Shown here in pieces: positions 27,503 through 35,274 of a DNA stretch of 51,357 nt. This DNA comes from Pseudomonadota bacterium (GTDB lineage: Bacteria > Pseudomonadota > Gammaproteobacteria > Xanthomonadales > Xanthomonadaceae), in the NCBI GenBank assembly GCA_029560515.1, contig JAKQKT010000372.1:1-51357 (forward strand). Reading direction: 5' to 3'. Each line of letters starts with the position of its first letter. Within the stretch, counting starts at the first letter, position 1. The notes below the pieces were generated by a model. That model was not told where the DNA came from. It saw only the letters and a list, made by a program, of their open reading frames with translations, and did not search any database. The translations under genes and the position numbers were made by a program.

Positions 27503-28546
27503 ATGAATGGTTTGCTTTGCTACTGCCGCCAGGGCTTTGAGCCGGATCTTGCCGCCGAATTATCCGAGCGCGCGGCAAATGCCGGTTTTCACGGCTATGC
27601 CAAAACCGAACGCAATAGCGGTTATGTCACTTATGTTTGCGAAGACGCGGCGGCCTTGTCGAGAAGCGTGCGTTATCACGACATCGTGTTTGCCCGCCAA
27701 AAACTCGAACTTTTCGCCGAACTGAAAGACCTGAATCCGACCGACCGCGTAACGCCGATGCTTGAATTGATTGCCGGGCGCGGACGCTTCGGCGACATCC
27801 TGGTCGAGCACCCCGACTCCGACGAAGGCAAACCGCTTTCCGGCTTGGCACGCGCATTCACCAACGCACTACGCCCGGCGCTTCGCAAACGCGGCTTGTT
27901 GAGCGACAAGGAAGATGCGCGTTTGCCGCGCCTGCATGTTTTCTTTCTGGCCGGAACCCATGCCCTGCTTGCGAGTTCGGATCCGAAAGACAGTTCACCG
28001 TTTCCGCTCGGCGTGCCGCGTTTGCGTGCACAGGCGAATGCACCCAGCCGTTCGGCATTGAAACTCGATGAAGCGTTGATGATTTTCATGAGCGACGAAG
28101 AACGCGCAAAAATTCTCAAGCCCGGAATGCATGCCGCCGATCTCGGCGCCGCACCCGGTGGCTGGAGCTGGATACTCACCAAGCATGGCCTGCACGTGTC
28201 TTCGATCGATAACGGTCCGATGTCAGAGACGGCAATGGCGACGGGCCTGATCAACCACATTCGTGCCGACGGTTTTCAATGGCAACCGCCGAGAAAACTC
28301 GAATGGATGGTATGCGACATGGTGGAATCGCCGCGCAAGGTCGCGCATCGCATGGCGGAATGGTTTGCCAATGGCTGGTGCAAGCACGCCATTTTCAATC
28401 TGAAACTGCCAATGAAAAAACGTTGGGAAGAAACCCGGCTGTGCCTGGATGAATTTGAACAGCAATCCGGCAAGGCATTGCATATGCATGCGAAACAGCT
28501 TTATCACGATCGCGAGGAAATCACGGTTTTTGCGACTGTCATCTGA
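27503..28546 (+). CDS. rlmM: 23S rRNA 2'-O-methyltransferase RlmM
   Basis: Methylates the 2'-O of C2498 in 23S rRNA using SAM. 347 residues (E. coli 366). The N-terminal THUMP-containing part begins 'MNGLLCYCRQGFEPDLAAELSE'. The C-terminal Rossmann domain has the SAM motif 'ADLGAAPGGWSWILTKHGL', and the catalytic Lys-Asp-Lys-Glu set is represented by 'WMVCDMVESP' and 'FNLKLPMKKRWEETR'. A strong bidirectional terminator lies 34 bases past the stop. The 46-base gap to the upstream deaminase allows co-transcription. Confidence 0.95.
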   Translation: MNGLLCYCRQGFEPDLAAELSERAANAGFHGYAKTERNSGYVTYVCEDAAALSRSVRYHDIVFARQKLELFAELKDLNPTDRVTPMLELIAGRGRFGDILVEHPDSDEGKPLSGLARAFTNALRPALRKRGLLSDKEDARLPRLHVFFLAGTHALLASSDPKDSSPFPLGVPRLRAQANAPSRSALKLDEALMIFMSDEERAKILKPGMHAADLGAAPGGWSWILTKHGLHVSSIDNGPMSETAMATGLINHIRADGFQWQPPRKLEWMVCDMVESPRKVAHRMAEWFANGWCKHAIFNLKLPMKKRWEETRLCLDEFEQQSGKALHMHAKQLYHDREEITVFATVI

Positions 28547-28580
28547 CAGAAGATCAAACTCAACGGCCGGGCGGAAAATG

Positions 28581-28612
28581 AAAAAGCGATGCACTTTCGT
28601 GCATCGCTTTTT
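28581..28612. terminator. Bidirectional intrinsic terminator
   Basis: AAAAAGCGATGCAC-TTTC-GTGCATCGCTTTTT: a 14-base perfect stem whose outer pairs form the A and T tracts. It lies between the convergent rlmM and YVTN genes. Confidence 0.95.
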
Positions 28613-28630
28613 ATTTTGGAGGTAATCCGT

Positions 28631-30076
28631 TCAATACTTGCTGCCCGATGCGGGTGCCTGCCTGGTAGATACTGATGCGGGGGTCCGGACTGGCTGAATA
28701 TAGCGCGTTGCCGTGATGTAGATCGATTGATTGCCGCTATTGTTATCCAGCTTCGTGTCCGACGAATCCGATGAAATACCTACGCTGACATTCAAGGTAG
28801 CTGCGGACATCGAAACGGGAGCCGTAAAGCTTAATACGAATTCCGGACGATCGCCGACAGCAAGATTGCTATTGGCTGCACACAGGAAGTTTGCGGTTGC
28901 TGCGTTCTCGGTATCCAGCGCACACACCCAATTGGCTGCCGCCGTAATTTTGAATGCGCTGGCAGGCCCGTTTGTATTGATGGCCACGACGGCATTCGAT
29001 GCGGCATCAGGACCGTAGTTATCAACGACCACATTCACGCGGGCAACATTCTTGACAGCGACGCTGCTGGGTCCGCGAGTACGGATTGCCAGATTGGATT
29101 CCGGTACCTGGACAACGAATTTACCGAAACTGATCGGAAAATCACCCACCGGGATCGTGGTCGATACGGTATTGGTCGCAGGGTTGATGACCGATACGGA
29201 ATCGCTGTTGCTGTTGGCGGCATACACATAACCATTGTCGGGATTGACCGCGATACCCCATGGCTGGTCACCCACCGTCACATTGGTAATCAGCGTATTG
29301 GTGAGTGCATTGATCACGGCGACATTGTCGTTGCCGTAGCTGGTCACGTAAACGCGGCTGCCATCCGGGCTGACGGCGACACCGCTAGGTGCAACGCCCA
29401 CCGGAACGGTAGCGATAATGGCATTGGTAGCGGTATCGATCACCCGGATCGAGGACTCGTTCGTAACATACAAACGCGTACCGCTGGGATTGATATCGAG
29501 ACCAAACGGATAGTAGGAGCCGCCACCCATCGGGACATTGGCAATCACCGTATTGGTGGCCGTATCGACGACGGCAACAATGCGCCCGACGGAATTGTGC
29601 GCGACATACGCCCGGGTTCCGGTCGGGTTGACCACGACTCCCACCGGTTGCGAACTCATGGGCACCGTCGCGATCACCGTATTGGTCGCAACATCGACCA
29701 CCGACATGCTATCGCTGTAACGATTCGTGGCATAAACCATGGTGCCGGCCGGATTGATGGCGATGTACTCGGGATTACTGCCCACTGGAATCGTGGCAAT
29801 CAGACTATTGTCGGAAACCGCGATCACCGACACCGTATTTGAATTGAAGTTTGCGACATAAATCTGCGTTCCCGAGGGAATGCCGGCGACAGCCAACGGA
29901 CCGGAAGCAACGGGAATCGTGGACACGACCGTATCACTGGTAGTGTCGATAACCGATATTGTATTCGAGCTGTAATTGGCGACATACGCATATGCGCGAC
30001 GTGCGTCGGCCGGTTGCGCGAAAGCGGCAAGCACGACAACCGAAATCAGTAGTACGGGTTTGAAAATTGGCGACAT
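28631..30076 (-). CDS. Secreted YVTN-type seven-bladed beta-propeller protein
   Basis: Exported protein of 481 residues. The ATG at 30076 (MSPIFKPVLLISVVVLAAFAQPADA) has a GGGAG site eight bases upstream and yields a clean signal peptide; the track start at 30241 is rejected. Seven repeats of about 42 residues follow, e.g. 'YAYVANYSSNTISVIDTTSDTVVSTIPVASGPLAVAG', forming a complete propeller. The C-terminal domain resembles DUF11/CARDB-type beta sandwiches (NYGPDAASNAVVAINTNGP ... W-C ... FLC ... LAVGDRPEFVLSF), with one Cys pair. There is no LPXTG or membrane anchor. Ligand and role are unknown; such proteins are often surface or adhesion related. Blades are highly alike at DNA level, which favours repeat-number variation. 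Confidence 0.87.
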   Translation of the reverse strand: MSPIFKPVLLISVVVLAAFAQPADARRAYAYVANYSSNTISVIDTTSDTVVSTIPVASGPLAVAGIPSGTQIYVANFNSNTVSVIAVSDNSLIATIPVGSNPEYIAINPAGTMVYATNRYSDSMSVVDVATNTVIATVPMSSQPVGVVVNPTGTRAYVAHNSVGRIVAVVDTATNTVIANVPMGGGSYYPFGLDINPSGTRLYVTNESSIRVIDTATNAIIATVPVGVAPSGVAVSPDGSRVYVTSYGNDNVAVINALTNTLITNVTVGDQPWGIAVNPDNGYVYAANSNSDSVSVINPATNTVSTTIPVGDFPISFGKFVVQVPESNLAIRTRGPSSVAVKNVARVNVVVDNYGPDAASNAVVAINTNGPASAFKITAAANWVCALDTENAATANFLCAANSNLAVGDRPEFVLSFTAPVSMSAATLNVSVGISSDSSDTKLDNNSGNQSIYITATRYIQPVRTPASVSTRQAPASGSKY

Positions 30077-30179
30077 CTCATACACTCCCTGTAAATAATG
30101 ATGCGTATTCCAGTCCGGCGTGGACAGGAACGAAAAATTATCGTCTCGACGCAACACCATCGAACCCGCAGGCGAGTAT

Positions 30180-30286
30180 GCATGCAATGCATGCGCAGAA
30201 TCGTTTCGTGACAAGATGTTGCATCTTGCGTTTTGCATCATTGATCGGATGATGCATGCAATGCTGCGAATGCAAATTTATTTGCA
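30180..30286. promoter_or_regulatory. Palindrome-rich leader of the YVTN gene
   Basis: The 231-base gap between ubiI and the YVTN gene contains three dyads: GCATGCAATGCATGC (30180-30194), CAAGATG-TTG-CATCTTG (30212-30228) and TGCAAAT-TT-ATTTGCA (30271-30286), plus extra ATGCA strings. These look like protein-binding sites or small RNA hairpins in the 5' leader; no known regulator motif is recognised. Confidence 0.45.
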
Positions 30287-30307
30287 GGAAAATGCCGGTC
30301 AGGCAGC

Positions 30308-31498
30308 TTACCGACCGGTGGCTTGCCTTAATAAAAAATTTCTTATGGGTGAAATTGCGTTGGCGATGCCGAAGGCATGACCACGCAAAAGCGTGGGCAA
30401 TACGTCGTCATTCGAAAACGCGCGATTGATGGTTTCGAAGGAATAGGCAGCCACGGCATTTTCGCTGAGACGCTTGCGGGACCAACGTTCCAGCTTATGT
30501 CGAGAGACAGGCGATTCGTTTTTCTGCGCCGGATTTTCCGAGGTTTTTTTCATTTCGCCCAATAAATCCAGTAATGAAGAAACATCTCGCAAACCGAGAT
30601 TCACTCCCTGGCCGGCAAGAGGATGTACTGCATGGGCAGCATCGCCAATCAGTGCAATATGCCCGATCAACATCTCGCTCGATAATTGTCTCTGCAATGG
30701 AAACGCCGCACGTTTCGAGACTTCGACCACTTTCCCCAGGCGTCCATCAAATGCACGCGCAAGTTCGCGACAGAAAGTTTCCTCGTCGCAATGCAGAAGC
30801 CGTTCGGCTTCTTCGTTGGGCAAAGTCCACACGATGGAGCAACGTCCATCGTTGAAAGGCAGAAAAGCCAGTGGCCCGGTGGGCAGAAATCTTTGCCATG
30901 CAGTATTTTCGTGCGCCAGTTCCGTTTTTACGTATGCCACCAATCCGCGCTGGCCGTAATCTTTCCTGTCGATTTTCAAACCAAGCAATTCACGCACTTT
31001 CGAACTTGCGCCATCGGCACCCAGTACAAGGCCGGATTTTATCGCCACACCACTTTCCAGAGTCAGAGTGACGCCATTTTCCTGGCTGATGCTTTCCAGT
31101 TTTTCCGGGCAAAAGCACGAGATGCGATTTTCATGCTTGATCGCCTGCCACAGGGCATCGGCAATATTATTGTTTTCAACGATGAAACCCAGAAACTGCT
31201 TTGCATGCTGTGCTGCCGACAAATGCAGCTCGTTGCCGGCAGCGGCATCCCAGACCCGCATATCGGAATAAGGCTGAATGCGGCGATTTGCAATCGTGTG
31301 CCAGACACCGCAAGCCTCCAGCAATTTCTGATTGTCCGGCGCCAGTGCAACAACTCTTAAATCAGGTGATGATTCGGACCATGGCTTGGGTTCATGGGCT
31401 TCGATCAAGGCAACGCGATAACCGGCGCGCGCCAATGAGAGGGCGGCGCAGCCGCCGACGATTCCCGCGCCAACGACGGCGATATCGAACGATTTCAT
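30308..31498 (-). CDS. ubiI: UbiI/VisC-like FAD-dependent ubiquinone hydroxylase
   Basis: Class A flavoprotein monooxygenase of the UbiH/UbiF/VisC family, 396 residues, acting in ubiquinone ring hydroxylation. FAD-binding GxGxxG motif 'IAVVGAGIVGGCAALSLARAG', the DG motif 'VLGADGASSKVRELLG', and the GD motif 'IALIGDAAHAVHPLAGQGVNLGLRD'. 'MRVWDAAAGNELHL' and 'GFIVENNNIADALW' correspond to UbiI (VisC) of E. coli rather than UbiH. The position hydroxylated (C5 versus C1/C6) cannot be settled by eye, so the symbol is moderate confidence. The start overlaps the ubiH stop by four bases (ATGA). Confidence 0.83.
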   Translation of the reverse strand: MKSFDIAVVGAGIVGGCAALSLARAGYRVALIEAHEPKPWSESSPDLRVVALAPDNQKLLEACGVWHTIANRRIQPYSDMRVWDAAAGNELHLSAAQHAKQFLGFIVENNNIADALWQAIKHENRISCFCPEKLESISQENGVTLTLESGVAIKSGLVLGADGASSKVRELLGLKIDRKDYGQRGLVAYVKTELAHENTAWQRFLPTGPLAFLPFNDGRCSIVWTLPNEEAERLLHCDEETFCRELARAFDGRLGKVVEVSKRAAFPLQRQLSSEMLIGHIALIGDAAHAVHPLAGQGVNLGLRDVSSLLDLLGEMKKTSENPAQKNESPVSRHKLERWSRKRLSENAVAAYSFETINRAFSNDDVLPTLLRGHAFGIANAISPIRNFLLRQATGR

Positions 31499-32685
31499 TG
31501 ATACCCCCGAACCAGCATCGGAATTTTTCCGCGAAAACCCATGGCGCCATTGATGATCGGCATTTGCAAATCCCTGTTGATTCCAAGCCCCATGAAACCC
31601 AGCGAGCGCATCGCGCTGGCCAGCGTACCTTGCTGCGAAGTAAAACGGGCAAGACCATCGCTCATGGCGATGGTTTGCTCTCGATCTTCGCGCCTGCTTT
31701 CCTTGTAGCCCGACAACAAACCGGTACTTTGCAGATCATGCTCTTGCAGACACTCGACGAAACTCAAGGCATCCCGCAGTCCCAGGTTAAAACCCTGCGC
31801 ACCGATCGGATGAATCGTCTGTGCGGCATTACCCATCAGGATGCAGCCCGGTCCGACAATCTCTTTCGCGACGACTTTGTTCAAAGGGTAATGCGTTCGC
31901 GCACCCACTTTCTTGATGCGGCCCGCACGCCAGCCGAAACGCTGCTGGAAATAATCTCCGTATTGAACATCGTTCATCGCTTCGACCTGCGAGACTTCGT
32001 CGCTGGCAACGCCGCAAATGGCTCCATATTGGCCACCCGGCATCGGCAGCAACGCGACCGGGCCTTGCGATGAAAACCGCTCAAATGCAGTTCCTTCGGA
32101 TACTTGATCGGTCTGCAGAGTGCAAACGAATAAATGCTGTCGATAATCAAAATCCAGCGTCTCAATATTCAGCGCAGCACGTACCATCGAACGGGTGCCG
32201 TCGGCGCCGACAATCATTTTCGCCGAAAGACGTTGCTGTTTACCCTCACACTCAATCAACACGCTCGGCGAAGCTGGATGCGGTTCTACCTGCAAGACTT
32301 TCGCAGGACGGTAAAGCGTCAGATTTTTCAATTCCGCCACTCGGGTTTCAAGCGCCACGCCCAAATCCCGCGCAAGAACCACGCCGCCGAAATATTCGCG
32401 ATCATAATCTTTGGCCAGAATATCAACACAACCGAAATCGCCGACGCGGCTGATATGAATGCGACGAATGGCGCTGAAGCCATTGGCAAATTTCTGCGCG
32501 ACAGACAGGTGTTGCAAGGCCATCAGGCTGGCCGCAGACAAGGCCAGTTTGCGCTCGTTGAAGCCCGGCGCCCCGATGGCAGGCATGCTGGCTTCGACCA
32601 AGCCCACCTTCAACCCGCTATTGTCAAGTGCACAGGCCAGGCTATTGCCGACCAGTCCGCCGCCCAGAATCAAAATATCATGCAT
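31495..32685 (-). CDS. ubiH: UbiH-like 2-octaprenyl-6-methoxyphenol hydroxylase
   Basis: Second FAD-dependent ubiquinone hydroxylase, 396 residues. 'ILILGGGLVGNSLACALDNSG' is the dinucleotide fold, 'IVGADGTRSMVRAALN' the DG motif, and 'CILMGNAAQTIHPIGAQGFNLGLRDALSFVE' the GD/NAAQTLHPI motif characteristic of UbiH. 'PGFNERKLALSAAS' and 'RIHISRVGDFGCVDILAKDY' also match UbiH. It is coupled to the downstream ubiI-like gene, giving two sequential ring hydroxylases in one operon. It is divergent from the DUF6580-type gene across about 80 bases. Confidence 0.88.
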   Translation of the reverse strand: MHDILILGGGLVGNSLACALDNSGLKVGLVEASMPAIGAPGFNERKLALSAASLMALQHLSVAQKFANGFSAIRRIHISRVGDFGCVDILAKDYDREYFGGVVLARDLGVALETRVAELKNLTLYRPAKVLQVEPHPASPSVLIECEGKQQRLSAKMIVGADGTRSMVRAALNIETLDFDYRQHLFVCTLQTDQVSEGTAFERFSSQGPVALLPMPGGQYGAICGVASDEVSQVEAMNDVQYGDYFQQRFGWRAGRIKKVGARTHYPLNKVVAKEIVGPGCILMGNAAQTIHPIGAQGFNLGLRDALSFVECLQEHDLQSTGLLSGYKESRREDREQTIAMSDGLARFTSQQGTLASAMRSLGFMGLGINRDLQMPIINGAMGFRGKIPMLVRGYQ

Positions 32686-32766
32686 GTCATCACATCAATC
32701 TTTAGCCAGAGTTCGGCCGCTTGGGGTATCCTATTCTTCTTGATGCTAGCCCGCTACGGATTCCCC

Positions 32767-33315
32767 ATGTCTACGAACCAAAACTCCTCCATCGCCCCTG
32801 GTCCCCTGGTAATCGCGTTGCTGATTATCGCGGCGGCCTTGTGTCGCCTATTGCCTCATCCGCCCGTTCCATTCAATTTTTCACCGATCGAGTCGATGGC
32901 ATTGTTCGGAAGTGCGTATTTCGCAAACCGCTGGTTGAGCGTTGCGATGCCATTATTGGCGATGTTACTGGCGGATTATTTCCTGGGCTTTCATAGCGGC
33001 ATGCCGGTGATCTACGGAACGATCGTGCTGATTTCACTGATCGGTTTCGGTTTACGCGGCAAGGTAAGCACCTTGCGCGTTGCCAGTTTCGGCCTTGTTA
33101 GCGCAACGCTGTTCTTCCTGATTACCAATTTTGCGGTCTGGACGGAAGGCAGCATGTATCCGATGACTGCGGACGGCTTGTTGGCCTGCTATATCGCCGG
33201 CATTCCGTTCTTCCATTGGCAACTCGCCGGCGTGGCAACCTACAGTCTGGTTCTGTTCGGCGGTTTCGCATATTTGCGCTCACGCCTGCCAGTGCTGAAA
33301 ATACAAACGGTATAA
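32767..33315 (+). CDS. Small DUF6580-type membrane protein (putative transporter)
   Basis: 182 residues from the ATG at 32767; the track extends upstream antisense to ubiH, and an ATG at 32743 is an alternative. Five or six hydrophobic helices, with family segments 'AAALCRLLPHPPVPFNFSPIESMALFGSAYFANRWLSVAMPLLAMLLADYFLGFH' and 'TNFAVWTEGSMYPMTADGLLACYIAGIPFFHWQLAGVATYSLVLFGGF'. The layout resembles substrate-binding (S) components of ECF vitamin transporters. The cobalamin adenosyltransferase gene starts only six bases after the stop, which hints at a corrinoid-related substrate (inference). No ECF ATPase or T subunit is in the window. Confidence 0.8.
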   Translation: MSTNQNSSIAPGPLVIALLIIAAALCRLLPHPPVPFNFSPIESMALFGSAYFANRWLSVAMPLLAMLLADYFLGFHSGMPVIYGTIVLISLIGFGLRGKVSTLRVASFGLVSATLFFLITNFAVWTEGSMYPMTADGLLACYIAGIPFFHWQLAGVATYSLVLFGGFAYLRSRLPVLKIQTV

Positions 33316-33321
33316 GTCTTT

Positions 33322-33876
33322 ATGGGCAACCGTCTTTCGAAAATCTATACCAAGACCGGTGACGATGGCTCGACCGGTCTCGGGGATGGCACCCGTGTTT
33401 CCAAAGACTCGGCCCGGGTGTCTGCCTACGGCACCGTTGACGAAGCCAATAGCGCCATCGGCCTGATTCTGGCCTGCGACATTCCGGATGACGTACGCGA
33501 AATCCTGGTATCGGTGCAGCATCACATGTTCGATCTGGGCGGCGAGCTTTGCATTCCCGGTCATTCGGCCATTTTCGATGAAGACATAACGCATCTGGAA
33601 AATACGCTCGATAAATTCAATGCCGATTTGCCGGCATTGAAAGATTTCATTCTTCCCGGCGGTGGCATGGCCGCCGCACATTGCCATCTGGCCCGCACGA
33701 TTACCCGTCGCGCCGAACGCGAAACCGTGACGCTTTCGCACCATGATGCCGTGCGACCCGAAGCCATTCGTTATCTCAATCGCCTGTCGGACTTGCTGTT
33801 TGTACTCGCACGCGTGCTTGCACGTGCCAGTGGACACGGCGAAGTACTCTGGAATCATCAGCGCCGAAAAGGTTGA
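33322..33876 (+). CDS. PduO-type ATP:cob(I)alamin adenosyltransferase
   Basis: Transfers the adenosyl group of ATP to cob(I)alamin/cobinamide, making coenzyme B12. 184 residues. The family N-terminus 'LSKIYTKTGDDGSTGLGDGTRVSKDSARVSAYGTVDEANSAIG' contains the ATP-binding basic/Gly motif, and the helix with 'HLARTITRRAERETVTL' and 'IRYLNRLSDLLFVLARV' completes the five-helix bundle. No other B12 biosynthesis gene is in the window, so it more likely serves salvage or an AdoCbl-dependent enzyme elsewhere. It lies between the DUF6580-type membrane gene and the deacetylase, which begins directly after its stop. Confidence 0.93.
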   Translation: MGNRLSKIYTKTGDDGSTGLGDGTRVSKDSARVSAYGTVDEANSAIGLILACDIPDDVREILVSVQHHMFDLGGELCIPGHSAIFDEDITHLENTLDKFNADLPALKDFILPGGGMAAAHCHLARTITRRAERETVTLSHHDAVRPEAIRYLNRLSDLLFVLARVLARASGHGEVLWNHQRRKG

Positions 33877-34800
33877 ATGATGCGTGTTTATACGCATCCC
33901 GACTGTCTGGCACACGACCCCGGTACCGGGCACCCCGAATGTGCGGCACGCCTTTATTCGGTCATCCAGGCACTACACAGCGCATTGCCCGAGATTGAAT
34001 GGCGCGAGGCACCAGTCGCGGAACGATATCAATTACAGCGTGCGCACAGCCGCGAACTGATCGAAAAAATTCTTGATACGGAAATAACAGACAGTTTCCA
34101 GATTGATCCCGACACCGTGATGTCGCCCACATCAAAATCAGCCGCCCTGCATGCCGCCGGTGCCGGCATCGCCGCCGCCGATGCGGTTATGAGCGGCAGT
34201 ATCACTCAGGCATTTTGTGCCGTAAGACCACCGGGCCATCATGCAACACGCGACACCGCAATGGGTTTCTGCCTGTTCAACAGTATCGCGGTCTGTGCGG
34301 AACACCTGATCGCCGAACATCGGCTGAAACGGATCGCCATCGTGGATTTCGATGTGCATCACGGCAACGGGACGGCGGATATTTTCAAGGATGAAGCACG
34401 TGTTTTTTACCTCAGCACGCACGAAGCGGGCATTTATCCGAATACCGGATCGTCGAATGAAAACATTCCGCATCGGCTGAGCAATGCGCTGCTGTTGCCA
34501 GGTAGCGGAAGTGCAGATTTCCGTGCCGTCTGGCAGCAAAAATTCCTGCCGGAATTGATCGCCTATCAACCGGAGATCATCCTGATTTCAGCCGGTTTCG
34601 ATGCCCATCGTCTGGACCCGCTTGCGGATTTGAACTTGCAGGCCGAGGACTATTTCTGGCTAAGCCGCGAACTGGCAAAAATCGCCGGACAACACTCTCA
34701 GGGCCGGATTATTTCGATGCTTGAAGGTGGCTACAGTCTGACGGCTCTGCGCGAATGCAGTGTCGCGCATCTGCGTGGTCTGATCGCGGGCCGGGCCTAG
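33877..34800 (+). CDS. Histone deacetylase-like amidohydrolase
   Basis: Zinc-dependent HDAC/AcuC/acetylpolyamine amidohydrolase family protein, 307 residues, cytoplasmic. Catalytic features: 'FCAVRPPGHHAT' (the two active-site His), 'GFCLFNSIAVCAEHL', zinc ligands in 'VDFDVHHGNGTADIF' (DxH) and 'ISAGFDAHRLDPLADLNL' (Asp), and 'LEGGYSL'. Substrate may be acetylated protein, polyamine or acetoin-related; not decidable. Two adjacent ATGs (33877 and 33880) lie immediately after the adenosyltransferase stop, so translation is coupled. The last codons and stop overlap a palindromic repeat shared with the end of msrB. Confidence 0.92.
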   Translation: MMRVYTHPDCLAHDPGTGHPECAARLYSVIQALHSALPEIEWREAPVAERYQLQRAHSRELIEKILDTEITDSFQIDPDTVMSPTSKSAALHAAGAGIAAADAVMSGSITQAFCAVRPPGHHATRDTAMGFCLFNSIAVCAEHLIAEHRLKRIAIVDFDVHHGNGTADIFKDEARVFYLSTHEAGIYPNTGSSNENIPHRLSNALLLPGSGSADFRAVWQQKFLPELIAYQPEIILISAGFDAHRLDPLADLNLQAEDYFWLSRELAKIAGQHSQGRIISMLEGGYSLTALRECSVAHLRGLIAGRA

Positions 34801-34813
34801 AAGGCCCTCCTAC
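34793..34813. repeat. REP-like palindrome spanning two convergent stop codons
   Basis: GGGCC-TAGAA-GGCCC with flanking CTCCTAC; on the minus strand it reads GTAGGAGGGCCTTCTAGGCCC, the GTAGGAG-stem form of xanthomonad/pseudomonad REPs. It supplies the TAG stop of the deacetylase (34798-34800) and the TAG of msrB (34810-34812). Confidence 0.6.
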
Positions 34814-35205
34814 TCGCTCTTGAAATCCAGCGCAGCTGAATTGATGCAATAACGCAAGCCGGTGGGTGCCGGGCCATCGGGAAACAGATGCCCCAAATGG
34901 GAATCGCAATGGGCGCATTTGACCTCGATACGCTGCATGCCATGACTCGCATCCAGGCCCTCGGCAACCGCCGATTTTTCGATGGGCTTGTAATAACTGG
35001 GCCAGCCGCTGCCGGAATCATATTTACTCTCTGAACTGAACAGCTCGGCCTTGCAGGCCGCACACAAATAGGTGCCCTGTGCATGATGGTCCCAATACTT
35101 GCCGGTGAAGGCGCGCTCAGTCTCCGAGCACCGGCAGATGGCGTATTGTTCGGGGCTCAACTCGGCCTTCCATTCGGCATCGGTTTTCTCGATTTTTTGA
35201 CTCAC
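34810..35205 (-). CDS. msrB: Peptide-methionine (R)-S-oxide reductase MsrB
   Basis: Repairs oxidised methionine (R-sulfoxide) in proteins. 131 residues, no signal peptide, cytoplasmic. Zinc ligands in two CxxC motifs ('CAACKAELF' and '[12 protein letters not shown]'), catalytic Cys in '[13 protein letters not shown]', and the family signature '[11 protein letters not shown]' and '[11 protein letters not shown]'-like '[14 protein letters not shown]'. A resolving-Cys candidate is in '[18 protein letters not shown]'. Divergent from lptD; the shared 69-base gap should hold both promoters. Confidence 0.96.
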   Translation of the reverse strand: MSQKIEKTDAEWKAELSPEQYAICRCSETERAFTGKYWDHHAQGTYLCAACKAELFSSESKYDSGSGWPSYYKPIEKSAVAEGLDASHGMQRIEVKCAHCDSHLGHLFPDGPAPTGLRYCINSAALDFKSE

Positions 35206-35238
35206 TGCAAGCTCCTATGGGGTTTCGCCAATAACGGC

Positions 35239-35244
35239 TAGAAT
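35239..35244 (+). promoter_or_regulatory. Possible -10 element for lptD
   Basis: TAGAAT lies 30 bases upstream of the GTG start in the msrB-lptD intergenic region; no convincing -35 or sigma-E type GAACTT box is visible. Confidence 0.25.
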
Positions 35245-35274
35245 ACACCCCATCTTGGTTTTCAGGATTTGCCT

